64,000 bases of DNA. Origin: Psococerastis gibbosa (taxonomy: Eukaryota > Arthropoda > Insecta > Psocodea > Psocidae). Position 1 is the stretch's first letter, and every line of letters begins with the position of its first letter. Shown here piece by piece: positions 1 through 10,690 of the stretch. The notes beneath the pieces are model-generated. The model had not been told where the DNA came from, searched no databases, and saw only the letters and a list, made by a program, of their open reading frames with translations. The stretch covers positions 11,287,261 to 11,351,260 of the forward strand of contig OZ020488.1 in the NCBI GenBank assembly GCA_963971405.1, given 5' to 3'. Both the position numbers and the translations under genes were made by a program.

Positions 1-60
1 CCAGAGCAGGTTCAAAGCTGCAGATAAATTGGTCGTGTGCACAGTGCCGGTAGGGAAACA
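1..60 (+). repeat. 5S-like SINE fragment, cut by window edge
   Basis: Matches the internal part of the SINE copies at 3804-4043, 5151-5430 and 29887-30563 (shared stretch from CCAGAGCAGGTTC to the GGGAAACATGG block). The 5' head is outside the window. At about 60 the match stops and a different repeat (61-300) begins. Confidence 0.75.
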
Positions 61-300
61 TGGAAACACTGTAACTTCCTTAGATATTATCCGGTCATGA
101 TGAAACTTGCCACAAAAATTCATCATACATGTTTTGATCAAGTTTGTTTACCTGCTAGATCCGCCATTTTATTCCAAGATGGCGGCCGGCCAATCAAAAT
201 CTCAGTCAATATTGGTCGCAAAGGAATGGGATGAAATGTGACTGAAAGCCCGTATTATTATCTGCGATGACTCGTATCTATACTTGGTTAAGTCATGCCT
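61..300 (+). repeat. Interspersed repeat A, diverged copy
   Basis: Same family as 56450-57110 (+) and 27925-28430 (-): shared blocks include AACACT.TAACTTCC, GATGAAACTTG, CAAGATGGCGGCCG and GACYGAAAGCCCG. No coding potential is kept across copies and no terminal repeats were recognised, so the class of element is unknown. Confidence 0.65.
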
Positions 301-500
301 TCGCCTGTTTTATTGCGTCAATGGTAAGCTTGTCACAGCTTGTCCATTATCACTTGTAGCCGGTGTAGGCTTACATCGAGGACGTATACCAGTTTGCCAA
401 TGACCCCCCAAAAACGGAAACAACATCAGCAATGTTCGAAACCCATGGGACCTTTGGAATTGGACAAGGGACCAGTGGGCCTAGCTTCTTAAAAACTTCC
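262..500 (+). repeat. Interspersed repeat B, copy 1
   Basis: Aligns with 9462-9710 along its length: ACTCGT.TCT.TACTTGGT, TTTCGCCTGTTT, TTGCGTCAATGGTA, AGCTTGTCCATTA, GGAAACAA and GACAAG.GACCA.TGGGCC all recur in the same order. Roughly 75-80% similar by eye. Class unknown. Confidence 0.65.
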
Positions 501-507
501 TTCAGGT

Positions 508-835
508 CATTATTATTATTAAATGCTAGCAGCGGAGTCTTCTTCTTCTGGCTCTACAGCCCTTGATGGGCTTCGGCCTGCTCGACAACACTCCTCCAGT
601 CATCTCAGTTTTGTACAACGCTCCACCATCTACGGACTCCCCAACTCACAAAGGTCAGTTTCCAATTCAATCTTCCAGCGTTTTCGAGAACGTCCCGCCA
701 GTCGTCTTCCTGCTGTCATGCTTGCTTTGTACATCCTGTTCGGCATGCGGTCGTCTGAAATTCTTACGACGTGTCCCAGCCAACTTAGGCGTTGCAACTG
801 GCGTATTGGAGTACACTAAGAAATTTTGCCAAGTC
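508..835 (-). pseudogene. LINE 3' end with trinucleotide tail
   Basis: Read on the minus strand this is the last part of a non-LTR retrotransposon ORF: a 'RISDDRMPNRMYKAS' stretch, an arginine/lysine-rich block, then the tail pattern Trp-Trp-Ser-Val-Val-Gln-Asn...Asp-Asp-Trp-Arg...Val-Val-Glu-Gln-Ala, a stop, and a (GAA)n/(AAT)n tail at 508-555. Related copies lie at 12835-13095 and 16885-17180. Frames are broken, so it is a dead 5'-truncated insertion. Assignment to a LINE is confident; the clade is not. Confidence 0.65.
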
Positions 836-1884
836 CACGCCAATCATGGTCGGAAACAGGGTGATAGCTGCCTCCCCTCACAATTTAGTAGCCTACATCT
901 ATTGTATCTTAATCTTAATTAAATTGATACTACACATGTTTGATCAATTTTGACCCACAACTACCCCCCCCCCCCAAATTCGTCCCTGTCACCAATAGTG
1001 GCACTCATATTACATACACGTAGTACAAGCACAAGTATATAAGGATATAATGGTAGCCCGCCTCCTATTACTGCAGAACACTGTCTGAGGGAAGTACTCA
1101 GCAAACTTGACTGGCCTGTGACAAGTGCTGGATGGAAGCTGTCACATATAATTGGAACCGCCGACATGTATATAGTTCTGTCTAACTGTTTATCTGGGTG
1201 GCCGAGCAAATATATACTATTTTTACGCAACAAACCCAACAAATTGTAAAAAGAAAAGACGCCTGTATACGTATAGGCGGTTGAACTATTTAATCTGCCA
1301 TTTCTCATATACAGGGTGAGCCCCACTTGTTTTTTTTTCCTTTTCTTACTGTATAGAATACGTAACTTGTCAGCAAAAATGATTAATTAATTAATTCTTA
1401 TTGTATAATCTCATATAAACAAAATTATTCTATTAGTGTAAAATATTGGTTGGACCCCACCCCGCGATCAATCCAGTGCTTTGCAATAGAGGAAAACATA
1501 CCAATTTTATCACTAGGACAATTATATACATAATTATGTAGGCAATATGGTCCATGGAACTTCTCTATCTATAACGATTTTTTTTTTAAATTGGGGTACA
1601 GGTGCCCCCAACAACAACGTATCTACATCACTTCCTCGAGGCTTTTCTCACTCAGGAGAGCCAGGATCTTGGGGGGGGGGGGCTTTATGCAACCCATACT
1701 AATATATAAATAAGAAAGCAAGTACGGGTTCACTCGTACCGGTTTATTTTATCTATTGTACTTGGTACAGTATATTTATCTAAACTTGGGGTACATACAG
1801 TACATACTATACTATACTTGAATATATATATTTGAAAGGAATATTTGCAGCAAATGATGGAGGATATGGGGGGCTAGTACATAC
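836..1884. other. No gene seen
   Basis: AT-rich sequence with homopolymer G and C runs (about 965-977 and 1670-1682) and a short (ATTA)n stretch near 1380. The only long frame, minus strand 961-1326, has no recognisable domain and I do not call it. Confidence 0.5.
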
Positions 1885-1990
1885 GTGGAGCTGAAGAGGG
1901 CGTGCCAGGGTCGAGGGGAGTGGAGGCATCGATACCACATGTTGATGCCAACCAGCAAGTCGGCTGTAAGTTGAAGTAGAAGAAATACTT
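1885..1990 (+). pseudogene. LINE 3' end fragment, RTE-like C-terminus
   Basis: Encodes Thr-Tyr-Val-Glu-Leu-Lys-Arg-Ala-Cys-Gln..Arg-Gly-Glu-Trp-Arg-His-Arg, then a stop and a short AGAAGAA tail. The same C-terminal pattern is read on the minus strand at 24080-24262. This 'hVELKRaCQDRgkWR' ending is usual for endonuclease/reverse-transcriptase ORFs of RTE-type LINEs. Confidence 0.6.
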
Positions 1991-2402
1991 ATACAGTTAA
2001 AAAAATTGCACCCCCCCTTATTCTAAACCTGGCTGCGCCCATGGGGGTACATTCAAAACTCTTCGAACAGTCGGTATGAGATCAATATCAATCAATTTCG
2101 ATGTTGTCCACAATCAGTAATGGCATAGAATTGCTTTGTTCTCCGGCGACCGCACACACGGCGTGCATATCTGCACCGTGCGCTTCGTGTGGCATCACGC
2201 AGAGGTAGCCTTTTGTCCGTTGTGCGTTATCTGACTACAGGTCACGTGGCCCACGTAGCCTACTTCTACGTCACCACGGTTAAGAACAAGGACCGTTGTT
2301 GGGGATGCAACGATACCTAACTCGGGCAGCCGTGTTTTCCCCTTTCTTTGAAGGTACCTGGTTTGGGCTGACCTGGAACTGGTGGAAAAAATTTATTTTT
2401 GT

Positions 2403-2473
2403 GTCGAATTTTCAAAGAGTTCGAACCTCAACCTTTCCATAGCCTAGTTTCCTACCAACTGGACCATTTCGAC
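2403..2473 (-). other. tRNA-like sequence (pseudo-tRNA or SINE head)
   Basis: On the minus strand 71 nt begin with GTCGAA and end with TTCGAC, giving a perfect 6-bp acceptor-like stem. A D-arm-like GTCC...GGA stem with a loop containing GG, an A-box-like TGGTCCAGTTGG and a B-box GGTTCGAACTC are in the right order. The anticodon arm does not pair and the variable region is too short, so this is not a working tRNA gene. A degenerate tRNA pseudogene or the head of a tRNA-derived SINE both fit. Confidence 0.45.
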
Positions 2474-3379
2474 TATTCTGGGCCAACACGAAAAACTATT
2501 ATAAGTGTACAAAATCAAATTTGACAGAAATATAAGAACCAGAGCGATCAGCAATGTTACTTCCATTGGAAGAAATGATCCTCCACTTTTTGATATAGTA
2601 TGTGTGATCGCTACTATCACCGATGTTTTGGTTGGGTTTGGCGCGATAACAACATGAGTGCGGAAGCCCAAAACGGGCAGAGCGCCTAGCATATTATTAA
2701 AAAAAAAAAAAAAATCACCGATTGGATTGAATAATTGACCACAGTGGAAGTTAATTTATTAAAAAAGGAAAGTAAGAATTATTTCTATTATAAATGAATA
2801 AACAATAAATAAATACGCATTTCTGTTAAATTATACAATCAAGTACCTACTAACTTATACAATAAAATAATGTCGCCAGGAAATATCATTAAAATTAGGT
2901 AGTTTTGTAGTTTTGTTACTGTCATTGTGCTAGTGTATATAGTGTGTGTCTGCTAGTGCAATGTATAGCCATAGCAAAATGTAAAGGAACATTTCTTCTA
3001 AGATAAGGGTTGTCGTTCCCTTCATATTATAGGTACAGTATATCCGTATTTAGAGCCCACTTCATACAGAGACGTCTATCAAGATAAACGTAAACTGATT
3101 TCGACAGCGAAGCCCAGCCAGTGGCGTATAAAAGGAGCCAAGAGGTCCGGCACCCCCCCCCTCCCCCCTAGGAAATGGGAAAATTTAACACAAAATTTGC
3201 CAGATCTAATAGATGTTCGGGTCAACAGAGAGCGGACGGCTCCACGTTCCACGTCGTCTCAAGTCTCTTTTCGCAGCAAGAAGTTGACAACTATAGAGGG
3301 ACTCTAGTCTTGCCCCCCCCCCCCCGAAAATATTTCATGTATACGCCAAATAGGACCTTGATTTTGAGAACAACTTCAC
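2474..3379. other. No gene seen; A-tail and MITE remnant
   Basis: Contains a run of A near 2698-2714, AT-rich spacer, and at about 3119 a CAGTGGCGTA hAT-like end followed by C-rich runs whose partner end I could not find. A 108-residue open frame starting at 3175 crosses repeat boundaries and is not supported. Confidence 0.45.
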
Positions 3380-3557
3380 CAGTGCCGGATAAACCCATGT
3401 GCACCACAAGAATGCCTAAAATTCCGGCCTCCACAAACGGGATTTTTTTAAATAATAAAAATAAATTCAAAGTTGAAAACTTTTTCCAAACAAAGTTATG
3501 AAATTGAAAGTTTTTTTTTTTGCTGCAATATTGGTAGGCAGAGTTTGCAACCATGGC

Positions 3558-4106
3558 CAGAGGCGTAAAGTTGGGGGGGGGGCGGTCCAACCTTTTGGGG
3601 GGGGGGGGGGAGGGGCAGCCTCGAGCATTGTAAGACGTGGTTCATGGAAACCCCCGGGCCCCTTTGCAGCAATATGAATAAAAGCATTCCTTTGTTAGCT
3701 TTGTAAAATTACAGCTATACTTTACAACTATTAAAATTCGTAAAACCCTACTCTTTTGCTCTTATATTTTAAATTTTTCCTTATCCTGCCTGAAGACGTC
3801 ATAGTGGTAGTAAGGTTTGACACAATCCCAGGCCACGGTGTGGGCCCATAGGACTCCAGTGGACCTCCTGATTATAGTGGATTCCGAACCACTTGGGAAA
3901 CACAGTGAAGTCACACGATTAGTTCGGAGGTGACCAGGACAAGTCCTACCATGTTTCCCTACCGGCACTGTGCACACGACCAATTTATCTGCAGCTTTGA
4001 ACCTGCTCTGGTCCAATGGATTCAACTTGGTATGGCGGCCGGCTGATGACGTCATAAGGTCTACTTAGTTTAGCCCCCTCCATCATTCTATAACTTTACG
4101 CCTCTG
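3558..4106 (+). mobile_element. hAT-type MITE (CAGAGGCGTAAAG family), middle of a nest
   Basis: Terminal inverted repeats CAGAGGCGTAAAGTT / AACTTTACGCCTCTG. Flanks ACCATGGC and CCCATGGC agree at 7 of 8 bases, the 8-bp duplication expected for hAT elements. Internal sequence (poly-G, CTCGAG, ACGTGGTTCATG, CCCCTTTGCAGCAATATGAA) is shared with 55574-55883 and, inverted, 61127-61391. It is itself split by the SINE at 3804-4043. Confidence 0.85.
3804..4043 (-). mobile_element. 5S-like SINE, inner member of a nest
   Basis: Minus-strand copy beginning GCCGGCCGCCATACC at 4043 and running to a GTA-rich end at 3804. Flanked by TGAAGACGTCATA (3791-3803) and TGATGACGTCATA (4044-4056), a 13-bp target duplication with one mismatch. 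The same spot in the element at 61127-61391 is uninterrupted, confirming an insertion. Confidence 0.85.
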
Positions 4107-4163
4107 CCCATGGCCCCCACATATCTTGTGCCCACGGTCCCCGCAGGGGTTAATCCGGCACTG

Positions 4164-4679
4164 CTTCATACTTTAGTCTTCTAAATGGTAATAATTGGCG
4201 CCATCCTTGCAAATGAACTGTAAAAAAGTATATCATAAATATTAATAAAAAAAATAAAGGGTGGATTTTAGTTCATGAATGACACTGTTCTACCTGATGA
4301 ATGGTATCCAAAATTGCGTAAAGGGCTCGACCTCAGATGCTGCAATCGACTTCATTAGTGAGTCAGGGTGAGTTATAGGATTTTACCCAATGTTTACCAT
4401 ATGGTGGGGGTGGTTTCTTAAGGGGTGGACGCGTTGGCGCCATCCCCACAATTTATCAACGGGGTTTACGAGCGGCCGAAGATGTTTTCCGCTTCGGTTC
4501 TCATTGCAGAAGGTTCCAATTGAGTTGCAGCTGAAGGGTGGGTTTTTATTTTGGGGATGAAGTTATGTCTTGACAATATGCAACTTTATAATTAATAGTA
4601 TTTAAACGACAACTGTAGGTGGTAATACCTTATGAAAACATATTTTATTTATTATTTTAGTATTTTTTTAAAGGTTAAT
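4164..4679. other. No gene seen
   Basis: AT-rich spacer without recognisable repeats or coding frames. Confidence 0.45.
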
Positions 4680-4860
4680 CGCGCCCAGACAATTTAATGA
4701 ATGTATCCGATTAACCTCTTTAATCGCCTCACAAAGTAGCCTAATAGGTAATAGGTATTTGTGTCGAGTTACGATACGTCTCCAATCGCAAGGTGTGGAG
4801 AGACTGGCACAAGTAGGAGTACAAGCACATTACCTCCACCGAAGTCGTAATTTAAATTTC
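4680..4860 (-). repeat. SINE-like repeat S2, copy 1
   Basis: Shares ordered blocks with 10505-10690, 60250-60415 (same orientation) and 25028-25385 (inverted): AATGTATCCGATTRACCTCTT, TCGAGTTACGAYACGTCTCC, GTGTGGAGA..CTGGCACAAGT and TACCTCCACC. Read on the minus strand the head resembles a tRNA A box (GGTGGTAGCGTGC in the better copies). The B box is not convincing, so SINE is likely but not proved. Confidence 0.6.
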
Positions 4861-5150
4861 GCCGAATATATCTATCGTAAACTGAGTAGTTGTAAGTCAA
4901 TTTTTCCCATTTTTAAAGAAATTATCTACATTTTAATAAATAGTGAGTAGCCGTCAGTTACAACACAGAACTCTACAATTGAAAAATTTTCATATTTAAT
5001 ATGTCAAGACTTTTTAAGAAATAGTCGTTTTTATTTAATCAATAAAGCAAGATATTAAAGATTTGGCTCATTCGAAAAATTGAAAATATATATTTTCAAT
5101 TTAATAAATTGACTTAAAAAAATATATTTACTAAATTTAGGGGAGGGGCA

Positions 5151-5430
5151 CCGGCCGCCATACCATGTTGAATCCAGCGGACCAGAGCAGGTTCAAAGCT
5201 GCAGATAACTTGGTCGTGTGCACAGTGCCGGTAGGGAAACATGGTAGGACTTGTCCTGGTCACCTCCGAACTAATCGTGTGACTTCACTGTGTTTCCCAA
5301 GTGGTTCGGAATCCACTATAATCAGGAGGTCCACTGTCCTATGGGCTGGCATAGGACAGTCAAGTCGGGGTCGCTCTATGGGCCCAAATGAGGCCTAAGT
5401 CGTTATTAACCCGACGAACACTACTACTAC
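5151..5430 (+). mobile_element. 5S-like SINE, short form, perfect 14-bp target duplication
   Basis: Begins (C)CGGCCGCCATACC and ends in CACTACTACTAC. It is flanked on both sides by TTAGGGGAGGGGCA (5137-5150 and 5431-5444), a perfect 14-bp duplication typical of LINE-driven retroposition. The first ~30 nt resemble eukaryotic 5S rRNA (see findings). Compared with 29887-30563 it lacks the central inverted-repeat block. The insertion target is itself a G-rich MITE sequence. An open frame runs through it and recurs in other copies, but this follows from sequence similarity and I do not call a protein. Confidence 0.85.
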
Positions 5431-5764
5431 TTAGGGGAGGGGCAGCTACCGCTCGTGGAAGCATTGCTCTTATTTTGAAGATTTTGGTTTTAGAATTTAG
5501 TAACTGATTTATTTTTTCGGAACAATTCTGGATGTTACATACAGAACGAAATGAAACTATTTAAAGAAGTAGGCTATTACAATAACACTTTTCACATTTC
5601 ATGTTTTTTAAAACAGATTAAGTTGTCATTTTGCCGCCTTTATAAAGTGGGGTCATGACCCCCCCTCTGTGTCCGCCACTGGTCCAGGCTGAATATTTAA
5701 GTCAAAAGTGATGATAAAAGGGGAAAATTAACGACGCGTTGATTACTTGTTTATGCACTCCTAG

Positions 5765-5945
5765 CAGGGACGGTTTCAGAAAAAGTTTTCGGGGGGGGGG
5801 GCGGTGGCCGGAAAAATATAGCGTTTCTTTTAATTGATTAATAATTTTTCTTAATTTCCTTCAAAAGTCCATTCTATCTAGTATAAAACTTTTCCTCTCG
5901 GGGGGGGGGGCGCCCCCCCCCCGCCCTCCCAAGGATCCGTCCCTG
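5765..5945. mobile_element. hAT-type MITE with G and C runs
   Basis: Ends CAGGGACGG... and ...GGATCCGTCCCTG; flanks ACTCCTAG and ATTCCTAG match at 7 of 8 bases. Contains two poly-G runs and one poly-C run. 181 bp. Confidence 0.8.
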
Positions 5946-6910
5946 ATTCCTAGTATAGGTAAGGTACCTACATAACCTCTCAATTTGCACATGACCCTAA
6001 TCCAAAACCAATATGGCACGCCCACAATACATAAACACTAGAGATGGGTACCCCCATACATATTGTACGCCAATACATATACGTCCGAACAGCACGCGAA
6101 CATAAAGAAAACCCTAACCCCGCGGCTATATACGCTGGACAATAAATATCGCGCATGAGTGAGAACATAATAAACACTTTATGGCCTGCCGAAAACACTG
6201 GAGCATAAATAAGCAGTGGATAGAAAAATAATTTCCCAGTCGCGTGGGGTTGCCGTGATAAATCTTGCGGGGCAATAAGGCACGGGACAGGTCGAGGTAT
6301 AGGTTTGCCCCGGGGCGGTCGCGTTGATTCATCACCGTTTTACTGCTTTTCATTACAATATTTACATGGTCTCTCGCTGGGGCTGAGGTGTGGGAACACT
6401 TGCAGCGCCGTCTTCAGAAGGTTATCCATTTCATGATGGATATAAAAGTTTGCCTGCCCAACACGCTATGCATGGGCGATTTTGGCAGTCGCGATTTGCC
6501 GACGTCTTTTCCATTATGGGGACAAGGTTTGGTAAATGGTTGGTGCGAGCCCTCAGAGTCTACATCGGAAGATTTTTATGATCTGGCGTGTTTAGCGGAA
6601 AACAGCGCACTTCGGAGCGGGTGGCCTTTCGCCAGCCGGCTGCTGCCGTTTTTGCTGGATTAAGGAGGATTAAGGACCAGCAGCGGCACTATAATGTAGC
6701 TTATTAGCACGGCGACGCCGTGAAGAACAATTTACCGCTTTTTCGTATACTAGTGAAAACCATGGCTTTTGGCTAAGAAGGTGCGCAAGGCTTTAGCCGT
6801 AAACGTGATGCCAAGTGTGCGGAAGACTTAAGTAATGATCCGCAAAAAAAAATTTTAAACAGAAAGAGATGATTAATGGAACGATTGCATAGTAAAGTAC
6901 TAATATAATA
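5946..6910. other. GC-rich unique stretch, no assignable gene
   Basis: About 6220-6740 is clearly richer in G+C and CpG than its surroundings. It contains overlapping short frames, the longest plus-strand 6388-6663 (91 residues), with no domain I recognise. Candidate cis-regulatory sequence or an old element; I cannot tell which. Confidence 0.3.
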
Positions 6911-7105
6911 GGTCAGGACATGTAGAGTTGTGGTACAGACTCCGACTTTCACCCGAAAGGTTGATGGTTCGAGTCTCACACTTGCTACATTTTCTGGCCA
7001 TGTTTCCGAGGGCATGTAAAGGCCTTCCTAGTTGAGCGTTAGAGAGGGCTTTATAGCCCTAACTCCGCCAGGTTGGCTTAGTAATAGAACAAACAAAAAA
7101 GTCAA
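6911..7105 (+). mobile_element. tRNA-derived SINE S1, copy 1
   Basis: Head GGTCAGGACATGTAGAG.TGTGG followed by a B box GGTTCGAGTC, then a unique body ending AACTCCGCCAGGTTGGCTTA. The inverted copy at 60922-61126 has the better B box GGTTCGAGTCC and the same 3' end (GTTGGCTTAKTAATAGAAC). Length and box order fit a tRNA-derived SINE. Confidence 0.75.
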
Positions 7106-9240
7106 TTTTTATTTATTATTTATAATAGAACACTGTAATAATGACTAATAATGATTTCCGATAATGAGAGAAGTTAACAGGTTACAATGCAAAATAAATC
7201 CAATATTGCGTTCTTTTTTTCCAGAAGGTCTAGAATCAACTTTTCGGCCATATCGGGTCTTATTCTATTTACAAAGTGTTGTGTGTCACAGTCTCTTTAA
7301 AAAGTATGTTACAACATAGTTATGCTAAGAACCAATTCTCAGAATGAAATAAAAAGGTTGGCACGTGTAGCTTTACACGTGTAATGACACCCCTATGAAA
7401 TTATAGTACCTTCTATCCACAAAAAAAAAATATGGAAGGATAATTTGTGAACGGCCAGTAGCATACCGAAGAAATAGTATTCCAAGAAGTTCTAAGAAGC
7501 GAGTGGTAACCACATTTTAAATATTTTTTTTATTTCTTCCAGCGCTTTCTTTGTTCTTGTAAATTGTTTTTATAATAGTTTAAACTGAATTTCGTCGGGT
7601 ACTCCAAATCAAAGGAATCTTCCATTATTTTAATTTTATATACGTATGCAAGTACTTGTAACGAATAATACCTAGCCGTAACCAATCCAAATACTACTTC
7701 GAATTGACCAATTATTAAGTTGTGACAGCTAGTTATTTATTTATTTTCTTTTTTCTTTTCTTTATTGCTTTCATATTTAAATACGTTAGCATACGAACAG
7801 CGGAAAGCGAAAAATGTTCGAGTCCGAGATTTCAACGTACGTATTTACACGTTTTGAGGTTTTTATGGTATTTATGAGACTATTTTCTCATACACAGGTA
7901 ATCAATATTTGGCTTCTGCATTCTGCATTCTGCATTTATTCAAGTTTTTGACTCGACAAGGGTGCCAAATTAACAAAAACCCTTTGGCGGGAAAATGAAA
8001 TTGTTTCAATTTTAAGAAAAAAAAAATACTTTTGTAGTTTTAAATTATGAGTTATTTATGTTTTACCTAGTCTAAATTCGAAATAGGAATTAAATTTGGG
8101 TCGTGGTGCTCCTAGAGAGTTTGGGAACCACTGCAGTATATGAACAAAGAATTATGCAACGCTCTTTCTTCATCTACTTTTTATCACTCTCAAGAAATAA
8201 AACAACAATATTTTGTAAAAATCTCCACGTGAAGACAAGTACATGCACACCGCGTTTCTTATCAAAATATCTCATGGAAAAAATTCAGGAGCCCCATAAA
8301 CACATCTCATACAGCATCTCATCACTCATAACATATTCTAATGTGATATTATGATATCAAGTATCCCCTGCTTAGCTTATGGCTAATGAGCGAGGTGACA
8401 ACGTGCAGGGTGAGCATGTGTGCCCCCCCGCGGCCTCCGCTGGGAAATTTCGTGGGCCACTAGGTAGTATAATGGTATGCACTTTTGATGCCCCCAGATA
8501 ACTTAGGGAGAATAGGAGTAGTGTTCGGTACAGGTATTACAAAAGAAGTGTGGGAAAAATTGTCAAAATGATTTTTCTCTGGTACAGCTACATTCTATGT
8601 GTACATGGGCAATAAAATTCTAGGGAAAATTTTTAGGAGTTTTTACTGAGTGACCATAACGCACCTAAAAGGATACGGGACATTCTGATGACAGGAATGC
8701 AAGGAAGTATCCAGGATTTCGTCAAAGAGGGGGAAGGGTCCTTTACCAATTGCTGAATAGACAAATTAAATATAACTTATACATCAAATCAAATCAAATC
8801 AAAAGGTGTATTAGAAAATACAAATACACAATACTGTAGGGCCAGATGGCCCATAACAGACTAAAAAAAAATAATAATAATAATAATTTAAAAACAAAAT
8901 ATTAAACCCTTGAAAAAAACGACTAACATTAACTTAAGTGCCAATAACAGGTCCACAGAAAAAATTCTTTCTAATCCATAATTTGAAACAAAGATTCCAC
9001 CTCTTCCCGTCCAATCAGCCATTCATAACTTATACCTTAAGTATTAACGTGGGCCTAGATAAAAAAAGTTAATAGCCCATTTCCTGTTCGGAAAACAGCT
9101 AATGTTAGTTAGCATAGATGGAAAAGTTGGAGGGGGGGAGGGCATAAGTTAGTCAGCCCTAAATAGACCAAATGGCCCATAGACAGGATTTTTGTTTGGG
9201 GTTCTGGGACCTTAAAACGTGTAGATCCGTTGAAATCTCA
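7106..9240. other. No gene seen; one hAT end
   Basis: AT-rich sequence. At about 8120-8136 TTTGGGAACCACTG is a typical hAT right end without a matching left end nearby. A short AATCA repeat lies near 8790. Confidence 0.45.
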
Positions 9241-9461
9241 AAATTGCGTATTTCTAGATTAATTGAGCATTCCATACGCTTTTTGCTTTTATGTAACTTA
9301 CAACAGCAAGTTGGTGGGCCCAACCCCACTCATGTGTATTAGTCAATTTATCTATCTCATGCTATTATCTGTTGGTAATTCAGCGATAAGGGTTTCCACA
9401 CTCATATGTAGCGTGTTTTACCCCGACAGAGTAATGGCCAAACCTATACATATGTCTTATC

Positions 9462-9710
9462 TTAGCAAAGACTCGTGTCTGTACTTGGTCAAATCCTATT
9501 TTCGCCTGTTTCATTGCGTCAATGGTATAAGCTTGTTCCAGCTTGCCCATTATTGCTTGTAGTAGGTGCAGGTTGACCTCGAGGACACAATACCAATTTG
9601 CTAATGGCCAAAAATTCATACGGAAACAATACTAATAATGTCCGAAATTCATAGGGTCGTTTGCATTGGACAAGAGACCAATGGGCCATTTTTAGTAGGC
9701 CTAGATACAT
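9462..9710 (+). repeat. Interspersed repeat B, copy 2
   Basis: Partner of 262-500; see there for shared blocks. A minus-strand frame of 79 residues falls here but is not conserved in the other copy. Confidence 0.65.
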
Positions 9711-10146
9711 AAATAGTTCTTCAGGAAATACAATATGTTAGCAAAACTACAACTAGTCCTAAACACATACTATTTACATCAACTAGTAAAAATAGTTACG
9801 TCATCAATCAATCCAAGCGACAATTGATTGATTGATTCATGGAGGCAGGTGAAGGGGTGCCATCTCCTGACTACGGCCCTGCTCTCTCATCAATATGTGA
9901 GCGAGCAATCCCCGATTAAATCACCTGCTGACGAAACATACCATTTTTTTTCCAGACTGCAACAGGTCCCTTATTACGTTGGCCAGACTGATAGCATTTT
10001 TTTGCCGTTTTATTCATTGGAGATGGACATGTGAAGTCGACGTCACTCATGACCTGCCATAGATTATGTAAGGTCGTTCTTGTCTTCTAGTTTACCTCAA
10101 TGATGATCATCATAGGCTTTTTATGTGTACATGGCTAAGTCTTCAT
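9711..10146. other. No gene seen
   Basis: Unremarkable sequence with a short (ATTG)n stretch near 9826. A 68-residue plus-strand frame at 9828-10034 shows no recognisable motif. Confidence 0.4.
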
Positions 10147-10466
10147 CAGGGGCGTAGCTCCCGCCTTGTCAGGCCCGGGGGCCCCCGACGTGCGTAAGCA
10201 GAAATTAATAAAAACCTCCCAAATTTTTGTGACGCCTGTCAGACCTGTCACTATTGTCAATAGAGGCAGAAACTTTAGAAAAACTAAAGTCATGATCATC
10301 TAAATGATTTAATAAATCGGTTTGCCGAAAAAAGGCAAGGAGAGTCCCCCGGGAGAAAATTTGTGAAAAATAGGACTGAAATAGTGGGGGTTTACGCATT
10401 TTGAGGAACCCAATGGGGGGGGGGGGGCTATAGCCCCCATAGCCTCCCCCCGTAGATCCGCGCCTG
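10147..10466. mobile_element. hAT-type MITE related to 32871-33163
   Basis: Begins CAGGGGCGTAGCTCCCG and ends GTAGATCCGCGCCTG. Internal blocks (GGGAGAAAATTTGTGAAAAA, TACGCATTTTGAGGAACCCA, poly-G next to CTATAGCCCC) are shared inverted with 32871-33163. No clean 8-bp target duplication was found, so it may be a composite of two related elements. Confidence 0.6.
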
Positions 10467-10504
10467 CTCAGAAGGGTGCACAATAGGCCACAAGGTTTAA
10501 AAGT

Positions 10505-10690
10505 TTTTTTTTAATGCATACAAACAATTTCATGAATGTATCCGATTGACCTCTTCAGTCACCTCTGTATGTTAGTTTCGTTAGTACCCGTGTTGTGTTA
10601 CGGCACGGCTCCGATCGCATGGCGTGTGGAGACTGGCACAAGTGCTGCAAGTACGCCACCACCTTACCATCGAAGTTGATACTAAGTAAA
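10505..10690 (-). repeat. SINE-like repeat S2, copy 2
   Basis: Same ordered blocks as the copies at 4680-4860 and 60250-60415, including AATGTATCCGATTGACCTCT, GCACGGCTCCGATCGCATGG and GTGGAGACTGGCACAAGTG. Confidence 0.6.

Larger units (their letters stand above)
3380..4163. mobile_element. hAT-type MITE, outer member of a nest
   Basis: Starts CAGTGCCGGATAA and ends TTAATCCGGCACTG, matching the terminal inverted repeats of the intact copy at 17198-17396. The 5-bp CTTCA occurs at both flanks but a clean 8-bp target duplication is no longer readable. It is interrupted by the element at 3558-4106. Confidence 0.7.

Noticed and set aside
5165..5398. Conserved small protein beginning Met-Leu-Asn-Pro-Ala-Asp-Gln-Ser (also at 3762-4055, 30307-30543, 47397-47633)
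   Set aside because: The frame follows a SINE that moves with target duplications; the similarity is at DNA level and extends outside the frame.
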